Positions 39,954 through 48,525 of a stretch of 64,000 nucleotides of DNA are shown here, one piece after another. The position numbers and the translations under genes are program-made. This DNA is from Curtobacterium sp. MCBA15_009 (GTDB lineage: Bacteria; Actinomycetota; Actinomycetes; Actinomycetales; Microbacteriaceae), in NCBI RefSeq assembly GCF_001864895.1, contig NZ_MJGO01000002.1, positions 1-64,000 on the forward strand, written 5' to 3'. The notes under the pieces were generated by a model. It made no database searches. It was not told the DNA's origin and saw only the letters and a program-made list of their open reading frames with translations. The stretch's first letter is position 1, and every line of letters begins with the position of its first letter.

Positions 39954-41246
39954 CTAGGGGAGGGTGACCTTGTCCGGCTGGTCCTCGATGGACCGCGGCT
40001 GCTGGGCGGCCACCGTGTTCTGCTCGGTGTCCTTGCGCTGGAACTGGCGCATCATCCCGCCGATGAGCGACGGTCGACCCTGCGACTTCGAGTAGACGTC
40101 GAAGGCGACGGCGACGAGCAGGACGAGACCGCGGATGATCTGCACCTTGTTCGACTCGAGGCCCATGAGCTGCAGACCGTTCGACAGCAGCGCCATGACG
40201 AGACCACCGATGATCGACCCGGAGATCGTACCGACGCCACCGGCGACGGCGGCACCACCGACGAACACGGCGGCGATCGCGTCGAGCTCCCAGCCGGTGC
40301 CGTCCGCGGGGCCGGAGGCACCCGAGTAGGCGACGAACACCATGCCGGCGATCGCGGCGAGGACCGACATGTTCATCATGACGAAGAAGTTGACCTTCCG
40401 CGCCGAGACACCGGACAGGACGGCGGCGTTCGCGTTGCCACCGACGGCGTAGACCTGGCGACCGAAGATCGTGTTCTTCGTGACGAAGCCGTAGACGATC
40501 GTCAGGACGCCGAGGATGATCGCGACGATCGGGACCGAGGTGCCGACCGGGCCGGCGCCGAACAGGTACGTGGCGACGAGGGTGACGGCGACCAGGATGC
40601 CGGTGCGGACGATCGAGACCCACAGCGGCGGGACCTCGGCCTGCATCTTCTTGCGGCGGGCACGGCCGCGCGCCTCGATGATGATGAGCGCGAGGATCGT
40701 GACGAGCCCGATGAGCAGCGTGCCGTTGCTGTAGCCGAAGTCCGGACCGAAGTCACCGAGGAAGCCGGCGCCGATCGGCGTGTACGCGTCCGGCACGGGG
40801 ACCGAGGTCGAGCCACCGATGATCTGGTTGACACCGCGGAAGATGAGCTGGCCGGCCAGGGTCACGATGAAGGCGGGGACCTTCACGAACGCGACCCAGA
40901 AGCCCTGCCACGCACCGATCAGGGCGCCGCAGACCAGGCCCAGGATGATCGCGGCCCACACCGGGAAGTCCCACACGGCCATGGACTGCGCCACGACGAT
41001 GCCGACCACGGCGGCGACCGAACCGACCGACAGGTCGATGTGGCCGGCGATGATCACCATGACCATGCCGAGCGCCAGGATCAGGATGTACGAGTACTGC
41101 AGGAACAGGTTGATCACGTTCGTGGGCTCGAGGATGAGCCCCTTCGTCGTGATCGAGAAGAAGATCACGATCGCGATGAGCGCGATGACCATGCCGTACT
41201 GGCCGATGCTGTTGCCCTTGCCGAAGAGCAGTTTCAGGTTGTTCAT
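39954..41246 (-). CDS. gguB: Multiple-monosaccharide ABC transporter permease
   Basis: A 430-residue BPD-transp-2-family permease with about ten helices. Phrases include [22 protein letters not shown] (about residues 60-81), [19 protein letters not shown] and [20 protein letters not shown]. The family is the ribose/xylose permease group, and the length with the long middle loop fits GguB/MmsB. It forms the membrane channel of the importer. ATG 41246 overlaps the ATPase stop as ATGA, so the two are made together. Confidence 0.92.
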   Translation of the reverse strand: MNNLKLLFGKGNSIGQYGMVIALIAIVIFFSITTKGLILEPTNVINLFLQYSYILILALGMVMVIIAGHIDLSVGSVAAVVGIVVAQSMAVWDFPVWAAIILGLVCGALIGAWQGFWVAFVKVPAFIVTLAGQLIFRGVNQIIGGSTSVPVPDAYTPIGAGFLGDFGPDFGYSNGTLLIGLVTILALIIIEARGRARRKKMQAEVPPLWVSIVRTGILVAVTLVATYLFGAGPVGTSVPIVAIILGVLTIVYGFVTKNTIFGRQVYAVGGNANAAVLSGVSARKVNFFVMMNMSVLAAIAGMVFVAYSGASGPADGTGWELDAIAAVFVGGAAVAGGVGTISGSIIGGLVMALLSNGLQLMGLESNKVQIIRGLVLLVAVAFDVYSKSQGRPSLIGGMMRQFQRKDTEQNTVAAQQPRSIEDQPDKVTLP

Positions 41247-42835
41247 GAGGCGTTGGCGCCCTTCCGCGCGGAGGTCATGCTGCGCATGAGCGATTCGGGA
41301 TCGGCCTGGTCGGCCGGCAGGTCAGCGGTGATCTGACCCTCGAAGATGGTGTAGATCCGGTCGGACAGTCCGAGCAGCTCGGGGAGCTCGGAGGAGATGA
41401 GGATGATGCCCTTCCCCTCGGCCGCGAGCTGCTGGATGATCCCGTAGATCTCGAACTTGGCGCCGACGTCGATGCCGCGGGTCGGCTCGTCGAGGATGAG
41501 GATGTCCGGGTCGGTGAACATCCACTTCGACAGGACGACCTTCTGCTGGTTGCCACCGGAGAGCTTGCCGACGTTGTCCTCGACGCTCGGCACCTTGGTG
41601 CGGAGCATCTTGCGGTACTTCTCGGCGACCGAGTACTCCTCGAGCGAGTCGACGACGCCGACCTTCGAGATCTTCTGCAGGTCGGCGGCGACCGTCGAGC
41701 GCTTCACGGTGTCGAGCAGGTTGAGGCCGAGCGCCTTGCGGTCCTCGGAGACGTAGCCGATGCCGTTCTCGATCGCCTGCTGGACGTTCGTGACCTTGAT
41801 CTCGCGGCCGTCCTTGATGATCTGGCCGTCGAGCCAGGTGCCGTAGGAGCGACCGAACAGGCTCATCGCGAGCTCGGTGCGGCCGGCGCCCATGAGCCCG
41901 GCGAAGCCGACGATCTCACCGCGGCGGACGTGGAAGTTCGACGCCTTGCAGACCAGGCGCGACGAGTCGAGCGGGTGCTGCACGGTCCAGTTGCGGACCT
42001 CGAAGAAGGTCTCGCCGATCTTCGGCGTGCGGTCGGGGAAGCGCGACTCGAGCGAACGGCCGACCATGCCGCGGATGATGCGGTCCTCGTTGACGCCGTC
42101 CGCCTTGACGTTGAGCGTCTCGATGGTCTTGCCGTCGCGGATGATCGTGATCTCGTCGGCGATCTGCTCGATCTCGTTCAGCTTGTGGCTGATGATGATG
42201 CTCGCGATGCCCTTGGCCTTCAGGCCGACGATCAGGTCGAGCAGGTGCTGCGAGTCGTTCTCGTTGAGCGCGGCGGTCGGCTCGTCGAGGATGAGGAGCT
42301 TGACGTCCTTGTGCAGGGCCTTCGCGATCTCGACGAGCTGCTGCTTGCCGACACCGATGTTCTTGATCTGGGTGTCCGGGTCGTCGTTCAGGCCGACGCG
42401 GGCGAGCAGGTCCTGCGCGCGGAGCTGCGCGGCGGTCCAGTTGATGACGCCGCCGCGGCTCGGCTCGTTGCCGAGGAACAGGTTCTCGGTGATCGACAGC
42501 TCCGGCACGAGCGCGAGCTCCTGGTGGATGATGACGATGCCGGCCTGCTCGGACTGCTTGATGTTCGCGAAGCGGACCTCTTCGCCCTCGTAGACGATCT
42601 CGCCGCTGTAGGTGCCGTACGGGTAGACGCCCGACAGGACCTTCATCAGGGTCGACTTGCCGGCGCCGTTCTCGCCGCAGATCGCGTGGATCTCGCCGGC
42701 GCGGACCTGGAGGGAGACATCCGAGAGTGCCTTGACACCAGGGAACTCCTTGGTGATGGATCGCATCTCGAGGATCGTCTCGGGTGCGGTGATCGACCGG
42801 GTCTCGAGACCGGTACCGATCGGGGTTGACGCCAC
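41243..42835 (-). CDS. gguA: Multiple-monosaccharide ABC transporter ATP-binding protein
   Basis: A 530-residue double-NBD sugar ATPase. First half: [16 protein letters not shown], signature region [14 protein letters not shown], and [13 protein letters not shown]. Second half: the degenerate Walker [13 protein letters not shown] usual for this family, [14 protein letters not shown] and [17 protein letters not shown]. It energises import with the permease encoded directly after it. The operon promoter upstream carries the LacI-type operator ATGTGAACGGTCACAT shared with the LacI gene. The ribosome site is the purine-rich AGAAGGAGA before ATG 42835. Confidence 0.93.
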   Translation of the reverse strand: MASTPIGTGLETRSITAPETILEMRSITKEFPGVKALSDVSLQVRAGEIHAICGENGAGKSTLMKVLSGVYPYGTYSGEIVYEGEEVRFANIKQSEQAGIVIIHQELALVPELSITENLFLGNEPSRGGVINWTAAQLRAQDLLARVGLNDDPDTQIKNIGVGKQQLVEIAKALHKDVKLLILDEPTAALNENDSQHLLDLIVGLKAKGIASIIISHKLNEIEQIADEITIIRDGKTIETLNVKADGVNEDRIIRGMVGRSLESRFPDRTPKIGETFFEVRNWTVQHPLDSSRLVCKASNFHVRRGEIVGFAGLMGAGRTELAMSLFGRSYGTWLDGQIIKDGREIKVTNVQQAIENGIGYVSEDRKALGLNLLDTVKRSTVAADLQKISKVGVVDSLEEYSVAEKYRKMLRTKVPSVEDNVGKLSGGNQQKVVLSKWMFTDPDILILDEPTRGIDVGAKFEIYGIIQQLAAEGKGIILISSELPELLGLSDRIYTIFEGQITADLPADQADPESLMRSMTSARKGANAS

Positions 42836-42960
42836 AGTGCATCTCCTTCTGCCGCCTCGACGCGGCAGTTGTTCGAGTGGTTCTGCTGCGGCAGCGAGTC
42901 GGCACAGGGGGCCTGTGTGGACTTCGTTGTCGCGTCCGGTGTCCGGCTGGTGTGACGCTC

Positions 42961-43022
42961 ATGTGAACGGTCACATCGGCAGGACGGAGGCAATTTACGC
43001 ACAGCCCCGGTGCGGCTGTCAA
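42961..43022 (-). promoter_or_regulatory. Promoter and LacI operator of the sugar ABC operon
   Basis: On the minus strand TTGACA (43022-43017) and TAAATT (42997-42992) are 19 bases apart. The palindrome ATGTGAACGGTCACAT (42961-42976) lies just downstream, over the start of transcription. The same pattern, ATGTGnACGnTCACAT, is found at 44456-44471 before the LacI gene. Confidence 0.7.
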
Positions 43023-43081
43023 TTCGGATTGGTCGCAGTTCTGTAACGGCCTGCGTGATCCGGAGGGCGCGTCCCCCGGGC

Positions 43082-43390
43082 TGGGGGTGTGGTGGCGGTC
43101 TTCGGGCGTGGAGGGTGCTGTTCCGCGCGTCGGAGGGTGTTCCGCACGTGGGGAGGCGAACCGCGCGTCGGCAGCCGGAAGTTCTGGCCTCCTACGCGCG
43201 GAAGTGCTCTCCGTGCGCGGAACTGCAACCTGCCGTAGGTGTGCGGCGGAAGGTGGCGGATCGCACGTCGGAGGCTGATCCGCGCGTGGGCAGCCGGAAG
43301 TTCTGGCCTCCCACGCGCGAACCTGCTGCCCACGCGCGGAACCGCTGCCCACGCGCGAACCTGCTTGCCACGCGCGGAACTGCACCCAGG
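43082..43390. repeat. Cluster of REP-like CGCGCG cores
   Basis: About eleven variants of GTTCCGCGCGTCGG / CCCACGCGCGGAAC lie in both orientations. Two larger direct copies contain CAGCCGGAAGTTCTGGCCTC (43173-43192 and 43291-43310). It fills the gap between the sugar operon promoter and the LacI gene end. Confidence 0.8.
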
Positions 43391-43400
43391 GGCCCGCGCG

Positions 43401-44420
43401 TCAGCGGCTGCGCGGAGCCCCCGTGGACGCGCGCACGACGAGCTGCGGGACGATGTCGATCGGGCGGAGCAGCTCGCCCTCGCTCGGCAGGAGCAGGTCC
43501 ACGCACCGCCGCCCGAGTTCGGCGAAGTCGACCTGCACCGTCGTGAGCGGTGGCCAGAAGTGCTTCGCCTCGGGGATGTCGTCGTAGCCCACCACAGACA
43601 GGTCGCCGGGCACGTCCAGCCCGTACGACCGCGCCGCGTGCATGACCCCGAGTGCCATCTGGTCGTTCGAGCAGAAGATCGCCGTGCAGTCCCGCCACCG
43701 CAGCAGCTCCCGGCCTGCGTGGTAGCCGAAGTCGGCGGTCCAGTCGCCCAGGATCGGCGGGGCGACCGCCATGTCCCGGTCGGACATCTCGCGCAGGAAC
43801 CCCTGCATCCGTGCGTCCGCCTCGATCCAGTCCTGCGGCCCCGCGATGTGCCGGACGTACTCGTGCCCGAGGTCGAGCAGGTGCGCGGTCGCGAGCCGGG
43901 CGCCCTCCATCTGGTCGACCCAGAGCGCCGTCGGGTCCTCGCCGACGCTGGCGCGCATGGTGACGTACGGGGTGCGGATGCCGAGCTCCGCGATGAGGTC
44001 GAACACGCGCTGCTGGGGGGCGATCACCACGATGCCCTCGACGTCCAGGTCGAGCAGGTGCCCGAGGCCCTCGCGCACGGCGGCGTCGGTCGCCTCGGCG
44101 ATGTTGGCCGTCGTGACGGAGTACCCACGGAGCATCGCGGCGTCCTCGATCGCCTGCAGGGCGACGGCCGGTCCGTAGTGGGCCCGCCGTGCCGTCAGGA
44201 CGCCGATCGTGTGGGTGCGACTCGTCACCAGGGCCCGTGCCGCACGGTTCGGGCGGTACTGCAGCTGCTCCATCGCTGCGACGACCTTGTCGCGGGTCTC
44301 CGCCCGGATCGCGTCCGAGTTGTTCAGCACCCGCGAGACGGTCTGGTGCGAGACGCCCGCGACCCGTGCGACGTCACGGATGCTGGGCGAACGCGGTTGT
44401 TGTGTCCGCGATGACGCCAT
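43401..44420 (-). CDS. LacI-family regulator of the sugar ABC operon
   Basis: A 339-residue repressor. The HTH is SIRDVARVAGVSHQTVSRVLNNSDAIRAET (read in two parts, about residues 12-41), with hinge RPNRAARALVTSRT, then the periplasmic-binding effector domain ending in GDLSVVGYDDIPEAKHFWPPLTTVQ. It is transcribed in the same direction as the transporter and 565 bases upstream. Matching 16-bp palindromes at both promoters imply that it controls the operon and itself, probably in response to an aldose. ATG 44420 is used; ATG 44453 is in frame but lies next to the operator. Confidence 0.88.
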   Translation of the reverse strand: MASSRTQQPRSPSIRDVARVAGVSHQTVSRVLNNSDAIRAETRDKVVAAMEQLQYRPNRAARALVTSRTHTIGVLTARRAHYGPAVALQAIEDAAMLRGYSVTTANIAEATDAAVREGLGHLLDLDVEGIVVIAPQQRVFDLIAELGIRTPYVTMRASVGEDPTALWVDQMEGARLATAHLLDLGHEYVRHIAGPQDWIEADARMQGFLREMSDRDMAVAPPILGDWTADFGYHAGRELLRWRDCTAIFCSNDQMALGVMHAARSYGLDVPGDLSVVGYDDIPEAKHFWPPLTTVQVDFAELGRRCVDLLLPSEGELLRPIDIVPQLVVRASTGAPRSR

Positions 44421-44455
44421 TGCTGCTCGTTTCCGCTCGGGGCCGTGGCACATCG

Positions 44456-44471
44456 ATGTGCACGTTCACAT
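44456..44471. promoter_or_regulatory. LacI operator at its own gene
   Basis: ATGTGCACGTTCACAT, 36 bases upstream of ATG 44420. It differs from the operon operator at two positions only. Confidence 0.65.
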
Positions 44472-44650
44472 TCCGAGCCAGATCATTATGCACGCCCGTG
44501 CCCTGCGCGCCAGCCGGACGCCGTCCGCCGCGGCTTCCGGTGCGTGCAGGCAGCACGGCGCGGCGGCCGACGGCGTGTGGCGACGCCGCGGATCCGACTG
44601 GGCCTCATGGCGATGACGCTCACCACGGGCCGGGCGGTGTGTCCGGTTCG

Positions 44651-45700
44651 TCAGAGCCAGTTGCGCTTTCGGAACACCAGCCAGAGGACGCCCATCAGCG
44701 CCAGCATGCCGACGATCGCCACCGGGTACCCGTACCGCCAGTGCAGCTCCGGCATGTGGTCGAAGTTCATGCCGTAGACACCGGCGATCAGCCCGGGCGC
44801 GAACAGGATCGCCGCCCACGACGAGATCTTCTTGACCTCCTCGCCCTGCCGGTGCGCGGCGCGGGCGAGCTGGCGGCTCTCCTCGCCCTGCGCCAGGCTC
44901 GCGCTCGTCATCCGGCGCATCGCCTCGTTCTGCTCCTGGGACACCAGCGTGGCGTGCAGGGTCAGGGCGTTCTCGAGCAGGGCGCGGAACGAGTCGATCC
45001 GTTCGGAGACGCGCAGCGCGTGGTCGAGCACGTTCCGCAGGCGGTGCTGGACCTCGTCGTCGACGCCGTACTTGTCGGCACCGCGCAGCAGCCCGCGGAC
45101 CATCGAGGGCACCGGCTTCGTCGCGCGCTGGAAGGACAGCACCTCGCTGAGCACCTGGTAGATGCGCTTCGAGACGCCCGGGTCGACCTGGCCAGCGAAC
45201 AGCTGGTCCTCGATGGTGTCGATCTGGTCCTGCAGCACCTCGACGACGGGGGCGTAGCCGTCGACGACCTCGTCGAGCACCGCGGCGGTGACCGCCTCGG
45301 ATCCCCGCGCGAGGAAGTCGGGGTCCTGCTCGACACGGGCCCGGAGCGCCCCCAGGTCCGGCCGGTCGGCGTGCCGGACGCTCACCACGAACCGGTCGCC
45401 GACGAACAGGTGCACCTCGCCGAACGCGACCGCACCCGCGGTCGGCTCGTACCAGGCGGGCCGGAGCACGACGAACAGGGTGTCGCCGTAGCGCTCGAGC
45501 TTCGCCCGCTGGTGTCCCTTCGCGGCGTCCTCGACGGCGTTCTCGTGCAGGTCGAACTCCGCGGCGACGGCGTCGAGCTCACGTGCGTCGGGACGGAGCA
45601 GGCCGATCCACGTCAGGTCGCCGCCGACGGGTCGCGACGGCGACGCCGGCGACTCCACGCGGCGTCCCCGGACGTAGATCGCGTTGTCGATCAGTGCCAT
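44651..45700 (-). CDS. corA: CorA-family magnesium transporter
   Basis: A 349-residue CorA/ZntB-type channel. It has a large cytosolic N-domain, a long helix region (FRALLENALTLHATLVSQEQ, about residues 237-256) and two C-terminal helices, with the pore signature VYGMNFDHMPEL (GMN) between them. The tail is positively charged (FRKRNWL). Such proteins form pentameric Mg2+ or Co2+ channels. ATG 45700 has GAGGAG seven bases upstream. The leader contains a perfect 9-bp hairpin (45740-45761); whether it is regulatory is unknown. Confidence 0.92.
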   Translation of the reverse strand: MALIDNAIYVRGRRVESPASPSRPVGGDLTWIGLLRPDARELDAVAAEFDLHENAVEDAAKGHQRAKLERYGDTLFVVLRPAWYEPTAGAVAFGEVHLFVGDRFVVSVRHADRPDLGALRARVEQDPDFLARGSEAVTAAVLDEVVDGYAPVVEVLQDQIDTIEDQLFAGQVDPGVSKRIYQVLSEVLSFQRATKPVPSMVRGLLRGADKYGVDDEVQHRLRNVLDHALRVSERIDSFRALLENALTLHATLVSQEQNEAMRRMTSASLAQGEESRQLARAAHRQGEEVKKISSWAAILFAPGLIAGVYGMNFDHMPELHWRYGYPVAIVGMLALMGVLWLVFRKRNWL

Positions 45701-45739
45701 GTGCGTGCTCCTCGGGTCGGGAGCAGGCAGGCGCGGTGG

Positions 45740-45761
45740 TGCCCCGGTCAGCACCGGGGCA
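45740..45761 (-). promoter_or_regulatory. Hairpin in the corA leader
   Basis: TGCCCCGGT (45740-45748) and ACCGGGGCA (45753-45761) pair perfectly about 40 bases before corA. It does not fit the Mg2+ riboswitch that I know; it could be a terminator/attenuator or incidental. Confidence 0.4.
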
Positions 45762-45960
45762 GGGCGGGTCAGCGAACGGGCGCGACGACCACCAGGGGCG
45801 GTCGGCCCGATCGAGGATGGTCACCCGACATCGCGCCTCACCTGCCCTTCTCGTCTCGTCCGGCCGTGCCCGGAGGGGCTGCCGACGGACGAGCGTACGC
45901 CTGCCGTGTGCACGGGACAAGCCGGTCCGTCCGACCGGCCCCGGCGGCTACCGGTCGGCC

Positions 45961-46503
45961 TCAGCGCGTGACGCGCAGACCGGCCGTCCGGAGCTCGGCG
46001 AGCTGCCACCCGAGCCACGGGCTCCAGGCGAACGGTGCGCCGGCGACGGCCTCGTGCAGGGAGTCCTCGGAGACCCACGCCCACTCGGCGACCTCGTCGT
46101 CGGCGGGGGCCGGGGTGTCGTCGGTCACGGCACGGAAGACGGGGCAGACCTCGTTCTCGACGATGCCGGACGCGTCGACCGCGCGGTACCGGAAGTCCGG
46201 CAGCACGACCTCGACGTCGCGCACGGTGATGCCGAGCTCGCGCGAGGCACGGCGGGCGATGGCGTCCTCGAACGACTCGTCGGGTCCGGGGTGGCCGCAG
46301 AACGTGTTGGTCCACACGCCCGGCCACGTCTTCTTCGACAGGGCTCGCCGGGTCACCAGGACGTCCCCGTCGGTGTTCCGCACGTGGCACGAGAAGGCCA
46401 GGTGGAGGGGCGTGTGGTCTGTGTGCACCGTGAACTTGTCCGCCGTGCCGACCGGGGTACGGTCGTCGGCCAGCAGGACCACGGTTTCCGGGAAAGCATT
46501 CAT
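45961..46503 (-). CDS. idi: Isopentenyl-diphosphate delta-isomerase, type 1
   Basis: A 180-residue Nudix-fold IPP isomerase. It contains the active-site cysteine motif TNTFCGHPGPDESFEDA (about residues 65-81), RELGITV, and the glutamate motif ENEVCPVF (about 115-122), ending WLGWQLAEL. It interconverts IPP and DMAPP, supplying allylic starter for the carotenoid genes next door. ATG 46503 is only 21 bases from the divergent crtE start. The minus strand carries TAATCT ten bases before it, so both genes have very short or no leaders. Confidence 0.95.
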   Translation of the reverse strand: MNAFPETVVLLADDRTPVGTADKFTVHTDHTPLHLAFSCHVRNTDGDVLVTRRALSKKTWPGVWTNTFCGHPGPDESFEDAIARRASRELGITVRDVEVVLPDFRYRAVDASGIVENEVCPVFRAVTDDTPAPADDEVAEWAWVSEDSLHEAVAGAPFAWSPWLGWQLAELRTAGLRVTR

Positions 46504-46512
46504 CTGCACCGA

Positions 46513-46520
46513 TAGATTAG
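46513..46520. promoter_or_regulatory. Overlapping divergent -10 boxes for crtE and idi
   Basis: TAGATT (46513-46518, plus) ends six bases before ATG 46525. TAATCT (46520-46515, minus) lies ten or eleven bases before ATG 46503. The boxes overlap, so polymerase can serve only one gene at a time, and each -35 region lies within the other gene. Confidence 0.6.
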
Positions 46521-46524
46521 ACCG

Positions 46525-47583
46525 ATGAGCGAGGAAGCGACCACCGTCGCACACATCGACCTCGCGCTCGTCGACGAATGCCTCGAGCGCTTCTTCGCTG
46601 TGTCGTCGGCCCGCGCCGAGCGCTACGGCCGACCGTCCGAGGAACTCTGGCGCGTGCTCCGCAAGGCGAGCATGGGCGGCAAGCGCTTCCGGCCGCGCAT
46701 GGTCCTCACCGCGTACGCCGGCATGGGCGGCACCGACGTGCCCGCCGCCGCGAACGTCGCCGCCGCCTACGAACTCCTGCACACCGCCCTCGTCGTGCAC
46801 GACGACGTCATCGACCGCGACTGGTCCCGCCGCGGGCAGCCGAACGTCGCCGGGTCCTTCCGCGACACCGGCACGACGGGTGGGCTGCCGCTGCCCACCG
46901 CCGAGCACCGGGGGATGAGCGCCGCGGTCATCGCCGGCGACCTCGCGCTCGCCGCCGCGCCCCGCTTCATCGAGGCCTCGGGCGCCGAGGGGCACCGCCG
47001 CGCACGCCTGCTCGAGCTCCTCGACGAGGCCGTCTTCGCCAGTGCCGCCGGCGAGATGACCGACGTCGACCTCGCACTCGGCGTGATGCCGACGGTGGAC
47101 GAGGTCCTGCAGATGGAGCGCGCGAAGACGAGCGTGTACTCGTTCGAGGCCCCGCTGCAGTCCGGCGCCGTGCTCGCCGGTGCCGACGAGTCCGTCGTCG
47201 CCGCGCTCGGCGCCTTCGGCCGCGAGATCGGCATCGCGTACCAGATCGTGGACGACCTGCTCGGGGTCTTCGGGGACGAGACGACGACCGGCAAGAGCGT
47301 CCTCGGCGACCTGCGCGAGGGCAAGCGCACGATGCTCATCGCCTACGCCGCGACGACCGACTGCTGGCCGGACCTGGCGCCGTACCTGGGCGACCCCGAC
47401 CTGACCGAGGAGCGCGCGGCCGAACTCCGTGCGACCCTGGTCACCTGCGGTGCCCGATCCGCCGCGGAGTCCCGGATCGCCGAGCACGTCGCACTCGCAC
47501 GTGCCGAGCTGTCCGGGCTGCCGTACGACCTCGCCGACCGCCTGGAGGGCCTCGTGACCGAACTCGTGGAACGCGCCCGGTGA
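46525..47583 (+). CDS. crtE: Geranylgeranyl diphosphate synthase
   Basis: A 352-residue trans-prenyltransferase. The first aspartate-rich motif is VVHDDVIDRD (about residues 89-98) and the second is YQIVDDLLGVFGDE (about 238-251), with GKRTMLIAYA after it. It makes C20 geranylgeranyl diphosphate for phytoene. It is the first gene of the rightward carotenoid operon; crtB starts within its stop codon. The start fits a leaderless transcript from TAGATT. Chain length is inferred from the operon. Confidence 0.94.
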   Translation: MSEEATTVAHIDLALVDECLERFFAVSSARAERYGRPSEELWRVLRKASMGGKRFRPRMVLTAYAGMGGTDVPAAANVAAAYELLHTALVVHDDVIDRDWSRRGQPNVAGSFRDTGTTGGLPLPTAEHRGMSAAVIAGDLALAAAPRFIEASGAEGHRRARLLELLDEAVFASAAGEMTDVDLALGVMPTVDEVLQMERAKTSVYSFEAPLQSGAVLAGADESVVAALGAFGREIGIAYQIVDDLLGVFGDETTTGKSVLGDLREGKRTMLIAYAATTDCWPDLAPYLGDPDLTEERAAELRATLVTCGARSAAESRIAEHVALARAELSGLPYDLADRLEGLVTELVERAR

Positions 47584-48503
47584 CGACCGTCACGTCGCCG
47601 TCGCGCCGCCTGCCCCTGTACGACGCGACGGCCGAGGCCGCCTCGGGCGTCGTCATCGACCGGTACTCGACGTCGTTCGGCCTGGCCAGCCGGCTGCTCG
47701 TGAAGGACACGCGGGAGCACATCCGCAACGTCTACGCCCTGGTCCGCGTCGCGGACGAGGTCGTCGACGGCCCGGCGACCGAGGCCGGTCTCGACCGCGA
47801 CCTCGCCCGCACGGTGCTCGACGAGCTCGAGGCCGACACCGAGCGGGCGATCGCCCTCGGCTTCTCGGTGAACCCGGTCGTGCACGCGTTCGCCCGCACC
47901 GCCCGGGTCACCGGGTTCGGCGCGGAGCTCACGAAGCCGTTCTTCGCGTCGATGCGGATGGACCTCGAGCGCACCGAGCACGACGACGCCTCGTTCGACG
48001 CCTACGTGTACGGCTCGGCCGAGGTCGTCGGGCTCATGTGCCTGCGCGCCTTCGTGTACCGCGCCGGGCGACCGACCTTCGACCAGGCCGAGCTCGTCGC
48101 CGGGGCCCGTGCCCTCGGGGCCGCGTTCCAGAAGGTGAACTTCCTGCGCGACCTGCACGCCGACTTCGAGGTGCTCGGTCGCTCCTACTTCCCGGGGGTC
48201 GACATCCGCTCGTTCGACGAGACCACGAAGGAGCGTCTGGTGGCCGATGTCCAGGACGACCTCGACCACGCCGCCCGGACCATCCGGCTGCTGCCGGCCG
48301 ACGCCCGGAACGCGGTCGGCCTCGCGCACGCCCTGTTCCAGGAGCTCAACGACCGCATCGCACGAACGCCGGCGCACCGCCTGGTGACGACGCGCGTGCG
48401 CGTCCCGAACCCGGTGAAGGCCCGCCTGGCCGCGCAGGTGCTCGCCGGACGTGCGCCCGTGCGGTCGAAGGCGTCCAGCCGTCGGACGGGAGGCACGGCG
48501 TGA
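47580..48503 (+). CDS. crtB: Phytoene synthase
   Basis: A 307-residue squalene/phytoene synthase. Its motifs are YSTSFGLASRLL at the N-terminus, YALVRVADEVVDG (first Asp motif, about residues 51-63) and KVNFLRDLHADFEVLGRSYF (second, about 180-199). It condenses two GGPP to 15-cis-phytoene. GTG 47580 overlaps the crtE stop, and the crtI GTG overlaps this stop. The final codons run into one arm of a GGGAGGC hairpin that spans the crtB-crtI junction. Confidence 0.95.
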   Translation: MTTVTSPSRRLPLYDATAEAASGVVIDRYSTSFGLASRLLVKDTREHIRNVYALVRVADEVVDGPATEAGLDRDLARTVLDELEADTERAIALGFSVNPVVHAFARTARVTGFGAELTKPFFASMRMDLERTEHDDASFDAYVYGSAEVVGLMCLRAFVYRAGRPTFDQAELVAGARALGAAFQKVNFLRDLHADFEVLGRSYFPGVDIRSFDETTKERLVADVQDDLDHAARTIRLLPADARNAVGLAHALFQELNDRIARTPAHRLVTTRVRVPNPVKARLAAQVLAGRAPVRSKASSRRTGGTA

Positions 48504-48525
48504 CCCCGCCCCGCGCCTCCCGTCC
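48484..48525 (+). promoter_or_regulatory. Hairpin across the crtB-crtI junction
   Basis: GGACGGGAGGC (48484-48494) and GCCTCCCGTCC (48515-48525) are perfect 11-bp arms. The crtB stop and the crtI GTG (48500) lie in the loop. It belongs to the window's hairpin family and may affect crtI translation or partial termination. Confidence 0.5.

Noticed and set aside
45740-45761. Magnesium riboswitch before corA
   Set aside because: Only one simple hairpin is visible; the multi-helix M-box or ykkC-like elements are not evident.
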